Shown here in pieces: positions 53,475 to 63,175 of a stretch of 64,000 nucleotides of DNA. Source of the stretch: DIGJ01 sp031553075. GTDB taxonomy: Bacteria > Bacillota > Clostridia > Lachnospirales > Lachnospiraceae. The notes beneath the pieces were generated by a model that saw only the letters and a list, made by a program, of their open reading frames with translations, was not told the DNA's origin and did no database searches. The position numbers and the translations under genes are program-made. The stretch spans positions 1 through 64,000 of the forward strand of contig JAVBLX010000069.1 in the NCBI GenBank assembly GCA_031553075.1, read 5' to 3'. Position 1 is the stretch's first letter. The number at the start of each line of letters is the position of its first letter.

Positions 53475-54752
53475 ATGATTGATATAAAATTCCTGAGGGA
53501 GAACCCCGAGATAGTAAAGGAGAACATTAAAAATAAATTTCAGGAGGCCAAGCTTCCGTTGGTAGATGAAGTGATTGAATTGGATGCAGAAAGCAGAAAG
53601 ACCCAGCAGGAGGCGGATAACCTACGTGCCAGCCGGAAGACCATTTCCAAGCAAATTGGCGGACTTATGGCCCAGGGCAAAAAGGACGAGGCCGAAAGCT
53701 TAAAAGAGCAGGTAAACAAGGATGCCGAGCGTCTTCAGGAGCTGGAAGCAAAAGAAGCCGAATTACAAGAGAAAGTAACCAAAATCATGATGATCATCCC
53801 CAATATCATTGATCCAAGCGTTCCTATCGGTAAAGATGACAGTGAGAACGTAGAGGTAAAACGTTATGGAGAGCCGATTGTTCCTGATTTTGAAGTGCCA
53901 TACCATACTGAGATCATGGAAAAATTTGACGGCATTGATTTAGATAGTGCCAGAAAGGTAGCGGGCAACGGATTTTACTATCTGATGGGAGACATTGCAA
54001 GACTTCATTCGGCAGTGGTTTCCTATGCGAGAGATTTTATGATTGACCGTGGCTTTACCTACTGTATTCCTCCTTTTATGATTCGGAGTGATGTGGTGAC
54101 GGGTGTCATGAGCTTTGCAGAGATGGAAGCCATGATGTATAAGATTGAAGGAGAAGATTTATTCTTAATCGGAACCAGTGAGCATTCCATGATTGGAAAA
54201 TTTATCGATACCATCATACCGGAAGAAAAACTGCCTCAGACGCTTACCAGCTATTCCCCTTGCTTCCGAAAAGAAAAGGGTGCTCATGGATTGGAAGAGC
54301 GTGGCGTATATCGGATTCATCAGTTTGAAAAACAAGAAATGATCGTTGTCTGCAAACCGGAAGACAGCATGATGTGGTTTGATAAATTGTGGCAGAACAC
54401 GGTAGATTTGTTCTGTACTCTGGACATTCCCGTACGTACTCTGGAATGCTGCTCCGGAGATCTGGCCGATTTAAAGGTAAAATCCATCGATGTAGAAGCA
54501 TGGTCACCAAGACAGCAGAAATATTTTGAAGTAGGAAGCTGTTCTAACTTAGGAGATGCACAGGCTCGGAGATTAAAGATTCGTGTTACCGGCGAAAGCG
54601 GAAAGTATTTTGCACATACATTGAATAACACGGTGGTGGCACCACCAAGAATGTTAATCGCCTTCCTGGAAAACAATTTAAATGAAGACGGAACCATTAA
54701 TATTCCAAAGGCATTACAGCCGTATATGGGTGGAAAGACGAAGATTCAATAA
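53475..54752 (+). CDS. serS: Seryl-tRNA synthetase (archaeal-like motif variant)
   Basis: A 425-residue class II synthetase that charges tRNA-Ser. An N-terminal coiled-coil arm (~30-105) binds the long variable arm of the tRNA. The catalytic core has GTSEHSM (233-239), motif 2 CFRKEKGAHGLEERGVYRIH (263-282, then QFEKQE) and motif 3 SCSNLGDAQARRLKIR. The motif 2 text resembles the bacterial-type SerRS of euryarchaea more than the usual bacterial FRSEAGSAGRDTRGL form. AGGAGG precedes ATG 53475. Confidence 0.92.
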   Translation: MIDIKFLRENPEIVKENIKNKFQEAKLPLVDEVIELDAESRKTQQEADNLRASRKTISKQIGGLMAQGKKDEAESLKEQVNKDAERLQELEAKEAELQEKVTKIMMIIPNIIDPSVPIGKDDSENVEVKRYGEPIVPDFEVPYHTEIMEKFDGIDLDSARKVAGNGFYYLMGDIARLHSAVVSYARDFMIDRGFTYCIPPFMIRSDVVTGVMSFAEMEAMMYKIEGEDLFLIGTSEHSMIGKFIDTIIPEEKLPQTLTSYSPCFRKEKGAHGLEERGVYRIHQFEKQEMIVVCKPEDSMMWFDKLWQNTVDLFCTLDIPVRTLECCSGDLADLKVKSIDVEAWSPRQQKYFEVGSCSNLGDAQARRLKIRVTGESGKYFAHTLNNTVVAPPRMLIAFLENNLNEDGTINIPKALQPYMGGKTKIQ

Positions 54753-54823
54753 TAATTTGATTCAACTATGTAGGAAACACTAAAAATACTTTGGGAGTAA
54801 GGGTTTTACAAGGAGGGAAGCGT

Positions 54824-56680
54824 ATGAAGAAAGACAGGAATATGGTGTTCTTTGGCGTATTTTTTGCATTATCAATCCTGGGGGAGATTTATTGCATTAT
54901 TGAAAAGATAAATGTACTGGGTGTCAGTGTGTGTGTGCTGGTAGCCACCTATCTTTTTCTGGATGCAATCCGTGCCGATAAGGACAAAAAGGAAGAAAAA
55001 TTTATCCAACTGTTAGATAGTCGGCTGGAGGAAATTGAAAAGGTAGAAAAAGCCTTATATGTTCAGGTGAAAAAGAATACGGAATTTGCCCAGGAGAGTA
55101 TTGCAGATATCAAGGATGATAGCAGACAAGCTCTTATTGAACTGATTGAAAACCAAAGTAAAACAACCAAGCTGATTGTTAAGTATAATCGGGATGACAT
55201 TAAGAAATCAACCGCTATTAACAAAGCAACCGGTGAGAAGATAGTGGCAACCCTTAATCAGAACCTGGAAAAAATGCTCCAGGACGAAAGTAAGTTGGAT
55301 TTTAGAGAAGTTACCAACAATGCGGATGCCAATACAGACAAGCTGATTATTCATCTGGAAGGCCGGATGAAGGATATTGAAAAGGAACTGGTTAAGCTTC
55401 AGCAGATATCCGACAATATGCGTTCCGATATGCGCAGCATGAATGTAGGAGTACCTCAGTATATTTCCATGCCAATACAGACCGCCCGGGGAGAAATGAG
55501 TGCAGCGCAAATGCCAATTGAGGCAAAGGCGCCATTCAATGGTAATCCAGTGATGACCACAACGGCAGTCGTTGAAAAAGCTCCTGAGGTTTTAGAAGAT
55601 AAGGTACAAATCCCAGGTTGGGAGGAACCTTCACCAGATGATTACGCAGATTTGGAGCTATCGGGTGATTTACAGCTGGAAGATGAATCCGAAAGAGGTG
55701 AACTAGGCGCATTAAATGACCTGTCACTGGGTGATGGAGAAGAGAGGGAGTTCTTTGATGATCTTTCTTTGGAAGAGCCAGAGGAGGAAGCGCTTATCGG
55801 TAGCCTATCCTTGGAGGAGCCGGAGGCAGATTTCTTAAGTGCACTGTCCTTGGAGGAGTCGGAGGCAAATCTCTTAGGTGGTGTATTGGCGGAGCCAGAG
55901 GCGGATCTCTTAGGTGGTTTGTCCCTGGAGGAGCCAGCGGAGGAACTTTTAAGTGGCCTGTTATTGGAGGATTCAGAGGAGACCGATTTATTAGGTGGCT
56001 TGACATTAGAGGAGCTAGAAGAGCCAGATATTTTAAGTGAATTATCACTGGATAAGATAGAAGAACCAAAAACAACACAGGGTATAGCGGATCAGGAAGC
56101 ATTGTTAGATGCCATGCTGGCCAAAGTTGATATAAGTGAGCCAGAGAAAGCGGTAGAGCCTGTTGCCCCAGTAGCGATGCCAGCAGACCCAAATGCGGCA
56201 TTAAGCCAAGATCAGATCGCGGCCTTGTTCGGCAGTGCATCGGTGGAAGAACCAGAGCCAAAACCAGAACCAGTTGCCCAAGTAGCGATGCCGGCAGACC
56301 CAAATGCGGCATTAAGCCAGGATCAGATTGCGGCCTTGTTTGGCAGTACATCGGTGGAAGAACCAGAGCCTAAACCAGAACCAGTTGCCCAAGTAGCGAT
56401 GCCGGCAGATTCCAATGCGGCATTAAGCCAGGATCAGATAGCTGCATTATTTGGCAGTGTAACGGCAGAGGAACCAGAGCCAGAACCAGATGTGGTTTTG
56501 CCAATTGACTTGCCAACAGATCCGAACGCTCCATTAAGTCCGGATCAGATCGCCGCATTGTTTGGCTCAGTGTCCACAGCGGAGCCAGCACTAGAGCCAG
56601 TTGTTGCAGCACCTTCGGGAGATAGTAACAAGCAGCTGAGCGCGGATGAGATAGCAGCACTTTTTGCATCTATGGGATGA
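54824..56680 (+). CDS. Membrane-anchored acidic repeat protein with five FliM-like peptide motifs
   Basis: A 618-residue protein. Two N-terminal hydrophobic segments (~7-45) anchor it; a coiled-coil region follows (~50-200). Then come acidic Leu-rich repeats (~285-420, units like LSLEEPEADLLGG). The C-terminal ~180 residues hold five copies of a short motif: LSQDQIAALFGS three times, LSPDQIAALFGS, and LSADEIAALFAS at the very end, joined by Pro/Glu-rich linkers. The motif resembles the N-terminal peptide of FliM/FliY (LSQ-EIDALL), which binds CheY-P. ATG 54824 has AGGAGGG upstream. Function unknown; a scaffold for CheY-like or flagellar proteins is an inference. Confidence 0.75.
   Translation: MKKDRNMVFFGVFFALSILGEIYCIIEKINVLGVSVCVLVATYLFLDAIRADKDKKEEKFIQLLDSRLEEIEKVEKALYVQVKKNTEFAQESIADIKDDSRQALIELIENQSKTTKLIVKYNRDDIKKSTAINKATGEKIVATLNQNLEKMLQDESKLDFREVTNNADANTDKLIIHLEGRMKDIEKELVKLQQISDNMRSDMRSMNVGVPQYISMPIQTARGEMSAAQMPIEAKAPFNGNPVMTTTAVVEKAPEVLEDKVQIPGWEEPSPDDYADLELSGDLQLEDESERGELGALNDLSLGDGEEREFFDDLSLEEPEEEALIGSLSLEEPEADFLSALSLEESEANLLGGVLAEPEADLLGGLSLEEPAEELLSGLLLEDSEETDLLGGLTLEELEEPDILSELSLDKIEEPKTTQGIADQEALLDAMLAKVDISEPEKAVEPVAPVAMPADPNAALSQDQIAALFGSASVEEPEPKPEPVAQVAMPADPNAALSQDQIAALFGSTSVEEPEPKPEPVAQVAMPADSNAALSQDQIAALFGSVTAEEPEPEPDVVLPIDLPTDPNAPLSPDQIAALFGSVSTAEPALEPVVAAPSGDSNKQLSADEIAALFASMG
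56162..56494 (+). repeat. 111-base tandem repeat inside the acidic repeat gene
   Basis: Three nearly identical 111-base (37-codon) units starting at 56162, 56273 and 56384, followed by two diverged units to the end of the gene. Few synonymous differences separate the three, pointing to recent expansion or gene conversion and likely copy-number variation. Confidence 0.85.
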
Positions 56681-56684
56681 TAAC

Positions 56685-57653
56685 ATGAATTATATTATAT
56701 TTGATTTAGAGTGGAATCAGAGCACTCTTGGAAAAGCATTTGAAAAAGAAAATTTTCCCTTTGAGATCATTGAAATCGGTGCTGTCAAGCTGGATGACAA
56801 CCGGGAGTTTGTCGACACCTTTCAATGTGTAATCAAACCCCAGGTTTATCGGGATTTATTTCCCATTACACGGGAAATTGTTCATATAAAGCAGAAAGAA
56901 TTAAAGAAGGGGACACCGTTTGCAGAAGTAGTGAAGTCATTTTTCGAATGGTGTGGTGAAGAGTTTCGATTTTGTACCTGGGGTGCGATGGACCTGTTTG
57001 AGTTACAGAGAAATATGCGGTACTATGGGATAAAAGAGATGATTACCAAGCCGTTTTTCTTTTATGATGTACAAAAACTGTTTTCGCTACAGACAGAAGG
57101 CAAGAAGAATCCTAAAACGTTGGAATATGCAGTAGAGTATTTTCAGCTGGAAAAGGAAGGGAGCTTTCACCGAGCACTTAATGATGCGGAGTATACAGCC
57201 AAGGTACTTCAGAAGCTGGATTGGGCAACTGCAAAGAATTTTTATTCCATTGATTGTTTTTGTAATCCGAAGACAAAAGAAGAGGAAATAGAGGTAATCT
57301 ATAAAAACTATTCCAAGTACATTACCCGCGAGTTTTCCAATCGAGAAGAGCTGTTCCGGGACCGAGACATTCGGAAGCTGGTATGCTTTCATTGCAAGAA
57401 GACTGCGACCAAGAAGATTGACTGGTTCAGTAATAATCCTAAGAATTACTATGCATTGGCTTATTGCAGGGAGCATGGCTATCTAAAGGGAAGGATTCAG
57501 ATTAATAAATCCACTGATACAAAAAAAACTTATGCTGTAAAAATTGTCAGTGGAATTAGTAAAGAAGCAGCCCAAGACGTTGTACTTCACCGAAAAGAAA
57601 TTGAAGTACGGCGGCGGGAACGAAAGATTAATAAGAAAAAAGGTAACTCCTAA
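56685..57653 (+). CDS. DEDDh-family 3'-5' exonuclease
   Basis: A 322-residue protein with an N-terminal exonuclease domain (~1-180): Asp7 and Glu9 in FDLEWNQ, Asp in WGAMDLFEL, and His/Asp in HRALNDAEYTAKV, completing the DEDDh set. It resembles ERI-1/KapD-like RNA or DNA exonucleases. The C-terminal ~140 residues include a CFHCKK...CREHG pair that could bind zinc. The start ATG 56685 lies four bases after the preceding stop. Substrate uncertain. Confidence 0.85.
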   Translation: MNYIIFDLEWNQSTLGKAFEKENFPFEIIEIGAVKLDDNREFVDTFQCVIKPQVYRDLFPITREIVHIKQKELKKGTPFAEVVKSFFEWCGEEFRFCTWGAMDLFELQRNMRYYGIKEMITKPFFFYDVQKLFSLQTEGKKNPKTLEYAVEYFQLEKEGSFHRALNDAEYTAKVLQKLDWATAKNFYSIDCFCNPKTKEEEIEVIYKNYSKYITREFSNREELFRDRDIRKLVCFHCKKTATKKIDWFSNNPKNYYALAYCREHGYLKGRIQINKSTDTKKTYAVKIVSGISKEAAQDVVLHRKEIEVRRRERKINKKKGNS

Positions 57654-57701
57654 AAAAGAGCTAAGGCTCCCGCCTGACAGGTGGTGACTCCTAGCTCTTT
57701 T
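57654..57701 (+). terminator. Terminator after the exonuclease gene
   Basis: AAAGAGCTA / TAGCTCTTT arms surround a ~28-base loop that is itself partly self-complementary. It lies between convergent genes and could work both ways. Confidence 0.7.
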
Positions 57702-57726
57702 CTATTACAATTATTCTTAAATAGAC

Positions 57727-59133
57727 TTAAAACCGTAAATTATATTTTTTGCGATTCTTGCGATGAGGATTGTTAAAATAGAAATAAAACCAAATGCAGA
57801 TAATCACAATAATACAAATACCGGCAATAATAAACGGTTTCAGGTTAATCCGAGCAGGTGCGGAAACTTCGGTATTTTCCACCTTTTTGGCAGGCTGAGC
57901 CAGGGTAAGCTTTGAGGTATCTTTTTTATTGAAGAGAACATTGGTGGAGCCTACGGTTTTTCCTCCATAGGTGAAGGTAATCTTGCCAATTACATTTTGT
58001 CCATCCTTCAGCTCAGAATTGTCATACAGTTCCATCGATTCTTCTACATCAGCAAAATCAGCGGTATTTGGAAGGAGTACATAGGAATTCTCTTCGACCT
58101 GAAGCGGCGTATCTTCCGGGTTGAAAAAGGGAGTATACTGGGTAAAGAGGGGGGAGTCCTCAAAACTCTTTATGGAGCCGCCGGTAAGATTGTATTGGGT
58201 GTAGTGTTCAAATGCAAAGTCAAATAAAGAGGTGGTATCGGTATATTCATTTCGTGGGGACGCTGGTCCATTGGCTCGCATAACCACACAAACCAGCTGG
58301 ATTCCATCTTTCTCTGCAAAGGTCACCAGGGTATTGCCTGCTTTTGTCGTATAGCCGGTTTTACCACCGATGCAGTATTCATATTCGTACTTGGGGTGAT
58401 TATATCCATTTAGCATTTGATGATGGTTAGGAAAGACATTGTCCACGTTATGCTTATTGGTGGGAGGGATGGTAAATCGCTTGGTTGAAGTTATCTTGCG
58501 GAAAGCCGGTATTTTCATGGCCTGTCGGCTGATTAATGCCATATCATATGCTGAGGTGTAATGCTCATCACTATGAAGTCCGTTGGCATTAACAAAATGT
58601 GTATTCAGGCATCCCAGTTCCTTTGCACGCTGATTCATCATATCAGCAAAATCTGAAATAGTACTGCCAACATGTTCTGCCACACCAGAAGATACCTCAT
58701 TGGCAGAGGCTAGCATAATAGCATACAGACACTGTTCCATGGTCAGCTTTTCGCCTACATCAATACCAATGTGGCTACTGCCCTGTTCAATTCCAAAAAC
58801 GGCATCATGGGAGAAGGTTACGATTTCGCCCAGAGAGCAGTTTTCCAAGGCCAGCAGAGTGGTCATAATCTTGGTAATACTGGCTGGATATTGCTCTCTA
58901 TGACTGTTCTTTTCATAGAGAATCAGGCCAGAGGAAAGATCCATCAGAATGGCGGAATCTGCATCCACCCCAGGGGCATCTGGCCACAAATGAGAAAAAT
59001 CTTCATCCCCAGAAGCCTGGTCCCCGGCATCTTTGGCAGAAGGCGTGTCCACCTCCGTTGCGTGAAGGGTGGATGGGCAGCTTATATTTATAATCAAAAT
59101 GCCGGTAAGCATTAAGCGTAAAAAACGTTTCAT
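57727..59133 (-). CDS. D-alanyl-D-alanine carboxypeptidase (DacF-like, PBP5 family)
   Basis: A 468-residue serine peptidase that trims peptidoglycan pentapeptides. Signal peptide at residues 1-26; active-site S85-I-T-K88, S143-A-N145 and a K-T-G triad in IGGKTGYTTKAG. A C-terminal beta domain and then a membrane helix (FIIAGICIIVIICIWFYFYF) follow with a basic tail. ATG 59133 has AAAGGAA seven bases upstream, chosen over an in-frame start eight codons earlier. DacF-type enzymes are often linked to sporulation or envelope maintenance. Confidence 0.92.
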   Translation of the reverse strand: MKRFLRLMLTGILIINISCPSTLHATEVDTPSAKDAGDQASGDEDFSHLWPDAPGVDADSAILMDLSSGLILYEKNSHREQYPASITKIMTTLLALENCSLGEIVTFSHDAVFGIEQGSSHIGIDVGEKLTMEQCLYAIMLASANEVSSGVAEHVGSTISDFADMMNQRAKELGCLNTHFVNANGLHSDEHYTSAYDMALISRQAMKIPAFRKITSTKRFTIPPTNKHNVDNVFPNHHQMLNGYNHPKYEYEYCIGGKTGYTTKAGNTLVTFAEKDGIQLVCVVMRANGPASPRNEYTDTTSLFDFAFEHYTQYNLTGGSIKSFEDSPLFTQYTPFFNPEDTPLQVEENSYVLLPNTADFADVEESMELYDNSELKDGQNVIGKITFTYGGKTVGSTNVLFNKKDTSKLTLAQPAKKVENTEVSAPARINLKPFIIAGICIIVIICIWFYFYFNNPHRKNRKKYNLRF

Positions 59134-59202
59134 ATGATATTCCTTTCCAAATCTCATAACAAAGAGCCTACCTTGCCAGACTCCTGCTTTGACGCGCTAT
59201 AA

Positions 59203-59232
59203 AAAACCAGTGTGAGTCTACACACTGGTTTT
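59203..59232 (-). terminator. Terminator of the V-type ATPase operon
   Basis: Perfect 12-base arms AAAACCAGTGTG / CACACTGGTTTT with a six-base loop. On the minus strand the stem ends in a run of T. It lies ~100 bases beyond the subunit D stop. Confidence 0.8.
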
Positions 59233-59333
59233 ATTATAGATGATTTTAGAATTGCCCGCAAGTGAATCTTATAAAGTTCATAATCCAAGTACATCGTACT
59301 TGCAAAACAATGTACCAGTCTGGCAAAAGCTGT

Positions 59334-59957
59334 CTAGGAAGCTTTTGTCTTACGGTGTTTGATTACTTTCAAACGGGTGAATTCTTCTCGTTCCTTTTCC
59401 TCCAAAGCATCGGTAATATCTTTTACCAATGACTGATATCTTGGAATGGTAATATTCTGAAGAGCGTTGGCACGTTTCTGTGTCTTCTTAATGCTGGCAG
59501 CCAGACGGTATGCTGATGTCTCAATCATGGATAACCGTATGGTCAGCTTTTTTACCCGATTAAACTGATAAAAAGCCTCATCCAGGGAAAGCCTGGTACC
59601 GTAAAAAGAATAAGGTGCCCTCCGTGCATTCTCCGTATATTGTACCAGAGGAATTTCCGTCCCCATGATACTTCTTACCTTTATATCAATGGAGTCTTCA
59701 ATCGGCATTGTCAGGGAAAGTTCATCTACGTTGTGGATACCCATTTCGATATTTACCTTTTGCAGTGCCTTGTAGGCAGCGGTAAAGGTGGTATCGATTT
59801 CTGACTGTACGTTGGAAGCTTCATCAATTAATTCCATTAACTCGCGAATCAGGATGTTACGCTTCTTATCCATTAAGTCAAACCCTTGTCTGGCCAGAAC
59901 CAGAGAGTTTTTAGCAAGAATCAGATTACCCTTCGTGGGAAACATATTGGGATCCAT
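59334..59957 (-). CDS. V-type ATP synthase subunit D
   Basis: A 207-residue central-stalk subunit. N-terminal PTKGNLILAKNSLVLARQGFDLMDKKR and C-terminal RANALQNITIPRYQSLVKDI are the family landmarks; the whole protein is a long helical hairpin. It is the last gene of the visible V-ATPase cluster, 12 bases after subunit B, with AGGAGG upstream of ATG 59957. Confidence 0.96.
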   Translation of the reverse strand: MDPNMFPTKGNLILAKNSLVLARQGFDLMDKKRNILIRELMELIDEASNVQSEIDTTFTAAYKALQKVNIEMGIHNVDELSLTMPIEDSIDIKVRSIMGTEIPLVQYTENARRAPYSFYGTRLSLDEAFYQFNRVKKLTIRLSMIETSAYRLAASIKKTQKRANALQNITIPRYQSLVKDITDALEEKEREEFTRLKVIKHRKTKAS

Positions 59958-59969
59958 TCCGTCACCTCC

Positions 59970-61376
59970 TTATTCCTCAGAAGAAGTTACTTCTTCCTGG
60001 ATATTTGCAACATAATACTTATTAAGAATGGTGGTATTAACACGGTCAAGCTCTTCCTTAGGAAGAATTGCTAACAGTTCCCAACCCTTGTTAAGGGTTT
60101 CCAGGATAGTACGGTTTTCACCATGTCCCTGTGATACGAATTGCTCTTCAAATGCAGCACCAAACTTAAGATACTTTTTATCAATAGCAGAAAGTTCATC
60201 TTCTCCGATAACGCTTGCCAAAGCACGAGCCTCACCCACATGTGCATAAGAGGAGAAAAGCTGATTGGCAAGATCCTGATGGTCCTCCCTGGTAAAACCT
60301 TCTCCGATACCATCCTTCATCAGACGAGAAAGGGATGGCAATACGTTGATTGGCGGATAAACCGTTTTCTGGTGAAGGGAACGCTCCAAAACAATCTGGC
60401 CTTCGGTGATATACCCGGTAAGGTCTGGAATCGGATGGGTAATATCGTCGTTTGGCATAGTCAGAATTGGAATCTGAGTTACAGAGCCCTTCTTACCTTT
60501 CACAATACCTGCGCGCTCATAAAGAGACGCAAATTCACTATAAAGATATCCAGGGTAACCTTTACGGCTTGGAATCTCTCCTTTTGAGGAGGAAACCTCA
60601 CGCATCGCCTCAGCAAAGGAGGTCATATCGGTTAAGATAACCAGAATATGCATACCCTTTTCATAAGCCAAATATTCGGCGGTGGTAAGAGCTAGCTTTG
60701 GGGTAATGAGACGTTCAACAACCGGGTCATTAGCCAAGTTAAGGAACATGGTAACGTGAGAGCTAACACCGCTGTCCTCAAAGGTACGGCGGAAAAACTC
60801 TGCAACGTCATGCTTTACACCCATAGCGGCAAATACAATACCAAACTCTTCATCACTTCCCTCACCCAGAGAGGAGTTCATAACAATCTGAGCAGCCAGC
60901 TGATCATGTGGAAGACCGTTGCCAGAGAAGATAGGCAGCTTCTGACCACGAATCAGGGTAGTGAGGCAGTCAATCGCTGAAATACCGGTACGAATATAGT
61001 TACGAGGATATTCTCTTGATACTGGGTTAAGAGGCTGTCCGTTTACATCCAGCCTAACCTCTGGAACAATGTTGCCCAGACCGTCAATCGGCTGACCCAG
61101 GCCATTGAAAACACGTCCCAGAACCTCGGGCGAAAGACCAAATTCCATGGAGTGCCCAGTTAACTTGGTATGAGTATTTTTAAGGGACATTTCATCGGTT
61201 GGACCGAATACCTGAATAATCGCTTTATCTTCATAAACTTCTACAATTCGCCCTAATTTTTTTTGGCTTCCTTCTACGGTAAATTCTACGATTTCCTCAA
61301 AAGAAGCACCCTGAACCCCTTCCAGAGCAATCAAAGGGCCATTAATTTCACTAAGTCCTAAATATTCAATAGACAT
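59970..61376 (-). CDS. V-type ATP synthase subunit B
   Basis: A 468-residue non-catalytic nucleotide-binding subunit. It has the alpha/beta barrel N terminus (IALEGVQGASFEEIVEF), PIFSGNGLPHDQLA where catalytic subunits carry Walker A, and SRLMKDGIGEGFTREDH. It forms the A3B3 head with subunit A. Fourteen bases separate it from subunit A. Confidence 0.97.
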   Translation of the reverse strand: MSIEYLGLSEINGPLIALEGVQGASFEEIVEFTVEGSQKKLGRIVEVYEDKAIIQVFGPTDEMSLKNTHTKLTGHSMEFGLSPEVLGRVFNGLGQPIDGLGNIVPEVRLDVNGQPLNPVSREYPRNYIRTGISAIDCLTTLIRGQKLPIFSGNGLPHDQLAAQIVMNSSLGEGSDEEFGIVFAAMGVKHDVAEFFRRTFEDSGVSSHVTMFLNLANDPVVERLITPKLALTTAEYLAYEKGMHILVILTDMTSFAEAMREVSSSKGEIPSRKGYPGYLYSEFASLYERAGIVKGKKGSVTQIPILTMPNDDITHPIPDLTGYITEGQIVLERSLHQKTVYPPINVLPSLSRLMKDGIGEGFTREDHQDLANQLFSSYAHVGEARALASVIGEDELSAIDKKYLKFGAAFEEQFVSQGHGENRTILETLNKGWELLAILPKEELDRVNTTILNKYYVANIQEEVTSSEE

Positions 61377-61390
61377 AATCGTACCCCTCT

Positions 61391-63160
61391 CTATGCATTG
61401 GTTGAAATGAGACGGTTATAAAAGTCGTCAATCATTTGCTTATATTGGTCAAATTTTTCCAATTCGTTATTGGCAATGTCGTATTTTATGGAAACCAGTT
61501 TTTCAAAGATATTATCTTCACGGATGAGAGTCATAGGCATATTCAGGTTAACCAGTGCCTTACACTTATCGTATAAGTAAATGACAACTTCCATCATCTT
61601 AAACTGTTTTTCCATTGGAACATAAGTGTCTTCCTTGTGGAATGCGTTCTGCTGCAGAAAGCCCAGACGAATGATTCTGGATACTTCCAGGATGAGCTTC
61701 TGATCATCGGGCAGTACATCACTACCAATCAGTTTAACGATTTCATTTAAACTGTTTTCCTGGCTTAAAAGACTTAATACCTGATTTCGTAAGCTTACAA
61801 ATTCAGCGTCTACATTTGCGGTAAACCATGGTGCCAGGTCACCCACGTACTCACTATAGCTGTTGAGCCAGTGAATCGCCGGGAAATGTCGGGAATAAGC
61901 GAGGGATTTATCCAATGCAAAGAAACAGCGTACAAAACGCTTGGTATTTTGGGTTACTGGTTCGGAGAAGTCACCACCTTGAGGTGAAACCGCTCCAATA
62001 ATCGATACACTTCCTTCGCTTTGATTTAAGTTGGTCATATATCCAGCTCTTTCATAAAAAGCGGAAAGGCGGGAAGCCAGGTATGCAGGGAAACCTTCCT
62101 CTGCAGGCATTTCCTCCAGACGTCCGGATAATTCACGTAAGGCTTCTGCCCAACGGGAAGTAGAGTCTGCCATAATCGCTACGTCATAACCCATATCACG
62201 GTAATATTCAGCCAGAGTGATACCAGTATAGATACTAGCCTCACGAGCTGCAACCGGCATATTGGAAGTATTTGCAATCAGTACGGTACGAGCTAATAAG
62301 AGGTTACCGGATTTGGGGTCAACCAGTTTTGAAAACTCCTCCAAAACGTCGGTCATTTCGTTTCCACGCTCCCCACAACCAATATAAACAATAATGTCTG
62401 CATCACACCATTTTGCCAGCTGATGCTGAGTCATGGTCTTACCGGTACCAAATCCACCAGGGATAGCGGCTGTTCCACCCTTGGCAATTGGGAACAGAGA
62501 ATCGAAGATACGCTGTCCGGTAAGAAGTGGTTTATCCAGTGCATGACGCTTTGCAGTTGGGCGAGGAACACGGATAGGCCATTTTTGAGCTAAAGTCAGC
62601 TCTTTTATTTCGCCATTTGCACACTCAATGGTTACAATGGTATCATTTACTGTGTATTTTCCATCAGCAACAACCTTGGTTACAACACCTGAAACATCAG
62701 GTGGAACCATAGATTTATGAACAATTGCAGTGGTTTCTGCTGTCTCGGCAATAATGGTACCGCCGGAAACCTTATCACCTTTGGTTACGGTTACATGTAC
62801 ATCCCAGAGCTTCTCTTCATCCAATGCGTTGGCACTGACACCTCTTGGGATATAGGCGCCGGCACGGCTTGCAATAACATCCAGAGGACGCTCTACACCA
62901 TCATATATATTACTGAGAATACCAGGGCCTAAGGTAACGGCAAGGGATTTCCCAGTACCGACTACTTCTTCACCCGGCTTCATACCGGTGGTTTCTTCAT
63001 ACACCTGAATGGTGGTCCTGTCTTTGGTAAGACCGATAACCTCACCTACCAGGTGCTCATTGCCAACATAAACCATCTCGGCCATTTTAAACCCCAGGTT
63101 ACCTTTTATGTAGATAACCGGGCCATTAATACCATATATCTTTCCAGTCGTCTGCTCCAT
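61391..63160 (-). CDS. V-type ATP synthase subunit A (catalytic)
   Basis: A 589-residue catalytic subunit with Walker A GGFGTGKTMTQHQLAKW, the non-homologous bulge region typical of V-type A subunits (~110-190), Walker B VAIMADSTSRWAEALRE and SVSIIGAVSPQGGDFSEPV. ATG 63160 follows AAAGGAGG. In Clostridia the complex usually pumps Na+ or H+; the ion-selecting K subunit is outside the window. Confidence 0.97.
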   Translation of the reverse strand: MEQTTGKIYGINGPVIYIKGNLGFKMAEMVYVGNEHLVGEVIGLTKDRTTIQVYEETTGMKPGEEVVGTGKSLAVTLGPGILSNIYDGVERPLDVIASRAGAYIPRGVSANALDEEKLWDVHVTVTKGDKVSGGTIIAETAETTAIVHKSMVPPDVSGVVTKVVADGKYTVNDTIVTIECANGEIKELTLAQKWPIRVPRPTAKRHALDKPLLTGQRIFDSLFPIAKGGTAAIPGGFGTGKTMTQHQLAKWCDADIIVYIGCGERGNEMTDVLEEFSKLVDPKSGNLLLARTVLIANTSNMPVAAREASIYTGITLAEYYRDMGYDVAIMADSTSRWAEALRELSGRLEEMPAEEGFPAYLASRLSAFYERAGYMTNLNQSEGSVSIIGAVSPQGGDFSEPVTQNTKRFVRCFFALDKSLAYSRHFPAIHWLNSYSEYVGDLAPWFTANVDAEFVSLRNQVLSLLSQENSLNEIVKLIGSDVLPDDQKLILEVSRIIRLGFLQQNAFHKEDTYVPMEKQFKMMEVVIYLYDKCKALVNLNMPMTLIREDNIFEKLVSIKYDIANNELEKFDQYKQMIDDFYNRLISTNA

Positions 63161-63175
63161 TGCTGGAAACCTCCT

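Noticed and set aside
55794..56669. Long minus-strand ORFs rich in Leu and Pro opposite the acidic repeat gene
   Set aside because: They are shadows of a biased repetitive coding strand (Glu/Pro-rich), with no start signals; the plus-strand protein has good start context and recognisable repeats.
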